This document shows, in pieces, positions 59,170 through 64,000 of a stretch of 64,000 bases of DNA. The notes beneath the pieces are model-generated. The model worked only from the letters and a program-made list of their open reading frames with translations. It was not told the DNA's origin and searched no databases. Each line of letters starts with the position of its first letter. Within the stretch, counting starts at the first letter, position 1. Position numbers and translations under genes: made by a program. Source of the DNA: Acidobacteriota bacterium (lineage in GTDB: Bacteria > Acidobacteriota > Terriglobia > Terriglobales > SCQP01); assembly GCA_021818955.1 (NCBI GenBank), contig JAKASR010000018.1:1-64000 (forward strand), in the 5' to 3' direction.

Positions 59170-59350
59170 GCTTCCAGGCTAACTCGGGAACCCGCTTCCA
59201 GGCAAAGGAGCGATGGATGCATTTTGCGCCCAGGGGTTGTTCCGGAGGGACGATTCTTTCCCCGGCCTGTCGTCCGAGGCCGAGTTGAGCGATACTGCTT
59301 CCATCACCTGTTCAAGCCAATGCAGATTAATCCCTGGAGGATTCGCAGCC

Positions 59351-59656
59351 ATGCTTTCTCGTGCGAAGATTCAACGCATGATTCTGGCCATCACGGCGCT
59401 GGTGGCGCTTGCCGGAATCAGCGCCACGGCCCAATTCGATAATCGCCAGGTGCATGACCGGATTAAACAGGATTTGAAGAAGCACAAGCTGGCGAATATC
59501 AGCGTCACGGTGGATGCGGGTGAAGTGGTGCTCACCGGAACGGTGGTGGCCCAGCCACAACGCAAGCAGGCGGGCCAAATTGCGCGCTCCGACGCGCCCG
59601 GAATGCTGGTGCTCAACTACATTGCCCTGCAAAAGCCTAAAAAGCCGCAGAACTGA
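59351..59656 (+). CDS. Exported single-BON-domain protein
   Basis: The ATG at 59351 is chosen because CTGGAGGA precedes it and a signal peptide follows (MILAITALVALAGISATAQ). The product has 101 residues with one BON domain (DNRQVHDRIKQDLKKHKLAN then ISVTVDAGEVVLTGTVVAQP). It is a small relative of the four-BON protein at 27638 and probably sits in the envelope. Confidence 0.82.
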   Translation: MLSRAKIQRMILAITALVALAGISATAQFDNRQVHDRIKQDLKKHKLANISVTVDAGEVVLTGTVVAQPQRKQAGQIARSDAPGMLVLNYIALQKPKKPQN

Positions 59657-59744
59657 TGCGGTTAGACATGCTCCATCAGGCCACAGCTCTCAGGTAATCG
59701 CCAGCCCGAACAAAATGCCCTGGCCGCCGCTGCCGGCGCTCCAT

Positions 59745-59787
59745 AAGCGTTAACGGCCGAGTCGGACAGCAGTTTTGGTCGTGCCGC
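59745..59787 (+). repeat. Collapsed modular repeat (5' end fused to 3' end)
   Basis: The 5' signature up to cagcagtttt is joined directly to ggtcgtgccgc, the last bases of the family. All of the middle (about 150 nt) is deleted. It lies between the small BON gene and dxs. The 59788-59917 stretch is GC-rich and without a gene. Confidence 0.8.
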
Positions 59788-59917
59788 ATCATTGCAATGC
59801 GCTAATCAATGGCGCCGGGCAAACTAGGGTTCGCCAAGGTGCGTCCCTTGCCCCGAGCCGCAGTTGCTGGCGGCGAGCCGCCCGCAGCCTGGCGGGCGCG
59901 CGGCAGCTCGTAAACAG

Positions 59918-61840
59918 CTAAATTTCTTCCGGATTGGCTAGTCGTACGCGCACCTTCGCCGGCGCCGGATCGAGGGCGAAAGCGCGGATGCGTTCGGTCA
60001 GACCGTCGCTGTCCAGTCCATACTTGGCGTGCAACAGCGCCGGAGCGCCGTGGGGAATGATGCGGTCGGGCACGCCCAATCGCAAAATCGAAACCGGGAT
60101 ACGGCGATCTTGCACCAATGCCGCCACTAAGGCGCCAAACCCCCCGGCCAGCGTTCCTTCTTCCACGGTAACCAAAAATGGTTTTTCCGCCGCCAGGCAG
60201 GCAATCAGTTCCTCGTCCAGGGGTTTGACGAATCGGGCGTTGATCACGGTCAGGGATAATCCTTCATGCGCCAGACGCCCGGCCGCTTCCAGCGAGGGCT
60301 GGACCATATTGCCCAATGCGAGAATGGCGCCATCGCTCCCCTCGCGCAGTATCTCTGCCCGGCCGATTTCCAATTTATGCAAAGGCTCCAGCGGCACGCC
60401 CAGCCCGTTGCCGCGCGGATAACGCAACGCAATCGGCCCCGGATGTTCAACCGCGGTATAGAGCATGTGGCGCAGCTCGTTTTCATCTTTGGGCGCCATT
60501 AAGGTCATATGCGGCGCGGCGGCAAGGTAAGCCAAATCATAGAGCCCGTGATGAGTCGGACCATCAGCGCCAACGATTCCGCCGCGATCGAGGGCGAAGA
60601 TGACCGGCAGGCGCATCAGGCAGACGTCATGAATCACCTGATCGTAGGCGCGTTGCAGGAAGGTGGAATAAATTGCCGCCACGGGGCGGTAGCCTTCGCA
60701 AGCCAATCCGGCGGCGAAGGTGATGGCATGCTGCTCGGCAATGCCCACATCATAGAAGCGTCCCGGAAAGCGGCGCGCGAATTCGTCCAGCCCGGTGCCT
60801 TCCGTCATCGCCGCGGTGATGGCAACTATGCGGTCATTGGCGGCCGCCAACTCGCACATCGTCTGCCCGAAGATGCCGGTGTAGGAAGGCGGCGCCGTGG
60901 GCGCTTTTTTAAAAACACCGGTAGCGACATCGAAAGCGGTCACGCCATGATATTTCACGGGCAATTGCTCGGCATGGGGATATCCCTTGCCCTTTTGCGT
61001 CACGACGTGCAGTAATACCGGGCTGTCGCTGTCCTTCACCCGGTTGAGGGCATCGAGCAAGGCATCCAGATTGTGGCCATTGATGGGGCCCACGTATTTG
61101 AAGCCGAGTTCTTCAAATACCAGTCCGGGCAGAATCATGGTTTTGGCGGCATCCACCAAATCGCGGGTGAGGTGCAGCAGCCGGCGTCCGACCCGCGGCA
61201 CCGAGCGGATCAATAATTCCACTTCTTCCTTGACCCGCATGTAGGCTTGGCCATGGACGATGCGGTTCAGATAACCGGCAATGGCGCCCACATTGGGCGA
61301 GATGGACATCTCGTTATCGTTGAGAATGATTAGCAGCTTGCGCTTGAGATGCCCGGCCTGGTTCAGGCCCTCCAGACCAATGCCGCCTGTCAGCCCGGCA
61401 TCGCCGATTACGGCGATAACGTAATGGTCTTCCCCCTTCAGGTCGCGGGCCACCGCCATGCCTAGCGCGGCGGAAATCGAGGTGCAGGCATGGGCGACAT
61501 TGAAAGCGTCGTAAGGGCTTTCATCTCGTACGGGAAAGCCCGATATCCCGCCATACTGCCGCAGGGTAGGGAAGCGGTCGCGGCGTCCGGTCAGGATTTT
61601 ATGCCCATAGGCCTGGTGGCCCACATCCCAGACGATTTTGTCGCGCGGCGCGTCAAAGGTGTAATGCAGGGCCAACGTGAGCTCTACCGCGCCCAGGCTG
61701 GAGGCCAAATGGCCGCCGACCTTGGCGACGGTCGAAATCATATATTCGCGCAACTCGGCCGCAACTGCCGGCAGTTCCTCGCGCGGGATACGTTTCAGAT
61801 CGGCCGGAGAATCAATGCGGTTCAGGTAGTCCAGCGGCAT
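59918..61840 (-). CDS. dxs: 1-deoxy-D-xylulose-5-phosphate synthase
   Basis: This 640-residue enzyme joins pyruvate and glyceraldehyde-3-phosphate with TPP in the first step of the MEP isoprenoid pathway. Motifs include DVGHQAYGHKILTGRRD, VIGDAGLTGGIGLEGLNQAG, LNDNEMSISPNVGA, FGQTMCELA, YDVGIAEQHAITFAAGLA and DRGGIVGADGPTHHG. Two usually strict spots differ: the TPP motif reads GDAG instead of GDGA, and the GHSSTS-type motif reads AHACTS. Length and context still support a working enzyme. It is divergent from ispA, also an isoprenoid gene. Confidence 0.95.
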   Translation of the reverse strand: MPLDYLNRIDSPADLKRIPREELPAVAAELREYMISTVAKVGGHLASSLGAVELTLALHYTFDAPRDKIVWDVGHQAYGHKILTGRRDRFPTLRQYGGISGFPVRDESPYDAFNVAHACTSISAALGMAVARDLKGEDHYVIAVIGDAGLTGGIGLEGLNQAGHLKRKLLIILNDNEMSISPNVGAIAGYLNRIVHGQAYMRVKEEVELLIRSVPRVGRRLLHLTRDLVDAAKTMILPGLVFEELGFKYVGPINGHNLDALLDALNRVKDSDSPVLLHVVTQKGKGYPHAEQLPVKYHGVTAFDVATGVFKKAPTAPPSYTGIFGQTMCELAAANDRIVAITAAMTEGTGLDEFARRFPGRFYDVGIAEQHAITFAAGLACEGYRPVAAIYSTFLQRAYDQVIHDVCLMRLPVIFALDRGGIVGADGPTHHGLYDLAYLAAAPHMTLMAPKDENELRHMLYTAVEHPGPIALRYPRGNGLGVPLEPLHKLEIGRAEILREGSDGAILALGNMVQPSLEAAGRLAHEGLSLTVINARFVKPLDEELIACLAAEKPFLVTVEEGTLAGGFGALVAALVQDRRIPVSILRLGVPDRIIPHGAPALLHAKYGLDSDGLTERIRAFALDPAPAKVRVRLANPEEI

Positions 61841-61961
61841 GGGGTTATTTCCAAGTTATCAGACCTGTCTGACGGGAGCAAACGGGTGGAAAGCGGGAAT
61901 TAGGCGGAGGCGCAACCTAAGCCGGGGATCGCCGCGCAGGTGGGCTGGGCTAGACTGAAAT

Positions 61962-62843
61962 GTGCGATTCGAGAGTTGGTTAAGACGCGAGCGCCGGGAA
62001 CTGGAGCGGCGGCTAAAGTTGGCGCTGCCTGGGGCGCGACAGTATCCCCAGCGGTTGCATGCCGCCATGCGCGATTCGGTCTTAGGCGGCGGCAAACGGC
62101 TCCGGCCGTTACTATGCCGCGCCGCCGCGCAGGCCATTTCCGGACACCCCCAGGCTGCCGCTTGGCCGCCTGCGTTGGCATTGGAGCTGCTGCACGCCTA
62201 TTCACTGATCCATGATGATTTGCCTGCGCTGGATAATGATGCATGGCGGCGCGGGCGCCCGACCTGCCATAAAGCGTATGGCGAAACCACGGCCATTTTG
62301 GCCGGCGATGGCTTGCAGGCTCTGGCCTTTGCCCAATTAGGCGCGGTGCAGCCGCCCGTGCGAGCGCGTGCCATGTTACGGGTATTGGCCACCGCCGCCG
62401 GCACACCGAATGGCATGGTGGGCGGACAAATGGCTGATATGCTGGCGCCCGGCGAGCGCGCCACCCCCGCCCGCCTGGCCTATGTACACCGCCATAAGAC
62501 CGCGGCCTTGATCCGCGCCGCCTTGGTGCTGGGCGGACTAGCGGCTGGCGCGGATCGCCGGCAATTGCGGCTGCTGCACCGTTTCGGCTCCAACATCGGC
62601 CTTGCTTTTCAGATCGTGGATGATTTGCTCGATCTCGATGGCGACCCCGTTGCTATGGGTAAAAGCACGGGCAAAGACCAGCAGCAGCATAAGCTCACCT
62701 ATCCTTCGCTGTACGGACGGGAGAAATCGCAGAGGATGGCGCGCCGCTTGGAACATGCGGCGCTGGCTACACTGGCGACTTTTGCAAGCTCGGCCGAGCC
62801 GCTACGGGAATTGACCATGCGTATGGTCGAACGCCAGACTTAA
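61962..62843 (+). CDS. ispA: Farnesyl/geranyl diphosphate synthase
   Basis: This 293-residue polyprenyl synthetase condenses IPP with allylic diphosphates. GGGKRLRPLL binds IPP, the first Asp-rich motif is IHDDLPALDND, and the second is FQIVDDLLDLDGD, preceded by GSNIGLAFQ. The start is GTG at 61962; the ATG two bases upstream is out of frame. It is placed divergently to dxs, so the first step of isoprenoid synthesis and the first chain-elongation step share this intergenic region. Confidence 0.93.
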   Translation: MRFESWLRRERRELERRLKLALPGARQYPQRLHAAMRDSVLGGGKRLRPLLCRAAAQAISGHPQAAAWPPALALELLHAYSLIHDDLPALDNDAWRRGRPTCHKAYGETTAILAGDGLQALAFAQLGAVQPPVRARAMLRVLATAAGTPNGMVGGQMADMLAPGERATPARLAYVHRHKTAALIRAALVLGGLAAGADRRQLRLLHRFGSNIGLAFQIVDDLLDLDGDPVAMGKSTGKDQQQHKLTYPSLYGREKSQRMARRLEHAALATLATFASSAEPLRELTMRMVERQT

Positions 62844-62886
62844 CCCACCTGCGCAGCGGAACCTGCGCTGCTGTTAAAATATGGGT

Positions 62887-63096
62887 ATGCCTCTCTATGA
62901 GTATCAATGCTTGGAATGCGGCCGGCGCTTTGAGCGTTTACGCCGGCTCCAGGATGATGAAGGTTCGGGCAAGCCGCAGGGTGTACGCTGCGAATGTGGC
63001 AGTGGCAAAGTGGAACGGATTGTGTTTTCGCGCGTGGCGGTGCAAGCCGCCAATGGTTCTGCCGCCTCTGCCTGCTGCAATCCAGGTGGCACTTGA
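62887..63096 (+). CDS. FmdB-family zinc-ribbon protein
   Basis: The product starts MPLYEYQCLECGRRFERLRR, the exact opening of FmdB-type regulatory zinc ribbons, with CLEC and a later CECG pair forming the zinc site. The tail (AANGSAASACCNPGGT) is a short Cys-containing extension common in this family. It has 69 residues; an ATG two codons earlier is also possible. Its function is unclear, perhaps a small regulatory protein. Confidence 0.85.
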   Translation: MPLYEYQCLECGRRFERLRRLQDDEGSGKPQGVRCECGSGKVERIVFSRVAVQAANGSAASACCNPGGT

Positions 63097-63165
63097 CGCC
63101 GCGGTTGACATCCCGGTTCGGGATGCAATCCCCAGCATAATGAATGAATTGGAGCCTTGGAACGT

Positions 63166-63408
63166 ATGAATTCGCCCAAGCCCCGCCAGGGCATCTTCAA
63201 CCGCTTTCAAACCTTCGCTTACGGCTTGTACGTTCCCACCAGCATGGATGCGCATTTCGACCCATATGGGGAAGCTGCCGTAGTGGGCAAATTGCGTCCA
63301 CAGATGGAGAATGTGCCGCGTTTAACGATTACCGTGCAGGCGTCTGGCACGCAGCCAGCGAAGCCGGTCGATGTGTCTGCGCTGCGCTCCAGGGCCATGC
63401 TCAATTGA
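63166..63408 (+). CDS. Hypothetical protein (80 residues)
   Basis: It starts MNSPKPRQGIFNRFQTFAYG after TTGGAGCC, a fair ribosome-binding site. The sequence is mostly soluble with an aromatic N-terminal part and a Pro/Ala-rich end (VQASGTQPAKPVDVSALRSRA). I do not recognise it. It follows the FmdB-like gene by 69 nt and may be co-transcribed. Confidence 0.45.
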   Translation: MNSPKPRQGIFNRFQTFAYGLYVPTSMDAHFDPYGEAAVVGKLRPQMENVPRLTITVQASGTQPAKPVDVSALRSRAMLN

Positions 63409-63577
63409 GCCAAAACCATTAGGTCAGCCTGCGACGTAATCGCCTAAAGCGCTGTAATCGCCTGAAGGTGCCTAGAATATTAACTGAATTCCCGTTTTTT
63501 CCCTTTTGAGGGTGGGCAAATGACTCTATAGTAAGCATCGGCGGCTGAAAATACGAATTCGGGGTGTAGCTGGAACA

Positions 63578-63688
63578 GTGCATTTATTAGCTTTGGCAGG
63601 CAGTTTGGCAATCTCACTGGCGGTCGGCGTTGGCGCGGCGCGCGGAATTTTAGCGCTGTTGTTTGGACGGCACACGCAGGGAAAATAG
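63578..63688 (+). CDS. Possible small membrane peptide (36 residues)
   Basis: A GTG-started frame gives VHLLALAGSLAISLAVGVGA and ends FGRHTQGK, one membrane helix with a basic tail. GGGGTG lies about 10 nt upstream. This could be chance; the rest of 63409-63771 shows nothing except a possible promoter (TTGAGG...TATAGT, about 63506-63532). Confidence 0.25.
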   Translation: MHLLALAGSLAISLAVGVGAARGILALLFGRHTQGK

Positions 63689-63771
63689 CCGCCGGGTTAA
63701 GGTTCCGTCCCTCAGCCTTCCCGGGGAGGGCGCGTCTTTAGCGGTAAAATACAAAAGAAGCGCGGGCCTGC

Positions 63772-63861
63772 GGAGAGATGGCCGAGTGGCTGAAGGCGCA
63801 CGCTTGGAAAGCGTGTATATCCGAAAGGGTATCCAGGGTTCGAATCCCTGTCTCTCCGCCA
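63772..63861 (+). tRNA. tRNA-Ser, anticodon GGA, CCA encoded
   Basis: The acceptor arm GGAGAGA pairs with TCTCTCC (63851-63857), G is the discriminator and CCA is encoded at 63859-63861. The anticodon loop reads cttGGAaag, decoding UCC/UCU. A long variable arm (tatccgaaagggta) and the T-loop ggttcgaatcc confirm class-II tRNA-Ser. TAAAAT about 27 nt upstream may be its -10 box. Confidence 0.95.
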
Positions 63862-63898
63862 TTCAGTCTTTGCCGCAAATTGACGGAACGACCAAACG

Positions 63899-64000
63899 CT
63901 AGTGCAACGTTTGGGTTGACAACAACGCGGGCGTGATTACGATATTTCGAAACTCCACTCGTCCGGCCTCGCTGCCCTGCAGATAAATGGGGCCGGGCGT
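63899..64000 (-). CDS. C-terminal end of a DUF1080-like (laminin-G-fold hydrolase) protein, partial
   Basis: The reverse strand is open from the window edge to TAG at 63899-63901. It reads [20 protein letters not shown] then [13 protein letters not shown]. The pattern GPI-x-L-Q-G...V-x-F-R-N-I-x-I-x-P is the standard ending of DUF1080/3-keto-disaccharide-hydrolase-like domains. The rest of the gene is outside the window. Confidence 0.6.
   Translation of the reverse strand, partial: TPGPIYLQGSEAGRVEFRNIVITPALLSTQTLH

Overview
The window is 64 kb of GC-rich bacterial chromosome. It most likely comes from an Acidobacteriota member. The support is the mix of genes: a VPS10/BNR-type beta-propeller protein, a double-length ThyX, an MtrA/MtrB-like electron conduit, BON-domain secreted proteins, a PyrR-led pyr operon and a DUF1080-like tail. 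The assignment is by resemblance only, because no rRNA is present.

Layout. Positions 1-9.6 kb and 52.9-59.8 kb are accessory-like. There, single genes or small gene pairs are separated by copies of one modular repeat of about 190 nt. The genes are an alpha/beta hydrolase with a TipA-like MerR regulator, an esterase, a lipoprotein cyclophilin, a zinc alcohol dehydrogenase, a protein with a new-looking 42-residue repeat, a beta-propeller protein, a metallo-beta-lactamase-fold hydrolase, and small zinc-ribbon and BON proteins. Positions 9.6-29.6 kb are a dense housekeeping block: mtnA, pyrE, CPBP protease, uvrA, maf, two glycosyltransferases, a TonB-like protein, pyrR-pyrB-pyrC, thyX and rsmB, ending with a four-BON-domain protein. 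Positions 30-44 kb hold a large GAF/GGDEF/HD-GYP protein, murJ, an ICMT-like methyltransferase, an esterase, a MacB-like ABC pair and two glycosyltransferases. Positions 44.7-48.7 kb encode a decaheme cytochrome, an MtrB/PioB-like outer-membrane barrel and a monoheme cytochrome, a probable trans-outer-membrane electron conduit. Then come mfd, the second repeat-rich zone, the divergent isoprenoid genes dxs and ispA, an FmdB-type protein, tRNA-Ser(GGA) and the 3' end of a DUF1080-like gene.

The most unusual feature is the repeat family. I count about 16 complete, partial or decayed copies, all in the same orientation. It is built from several hairpins. One optional hairpin module sits at two alternative positions and shows matched changes in its arms with GNA triloops. 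One repeat fragment lies in frame inside a coding sequence. Another forms a tandem array of its 3' module, and one copy has collapsed to its two ends. I see no transposase or integrase in the window, so the element would have to be mobilised in trans, if it moves at all. A second unexplained signal is an AT-rich island at about 9.1-9.4 kb with mutually exclusive hairpins, one followed by a T-tract.
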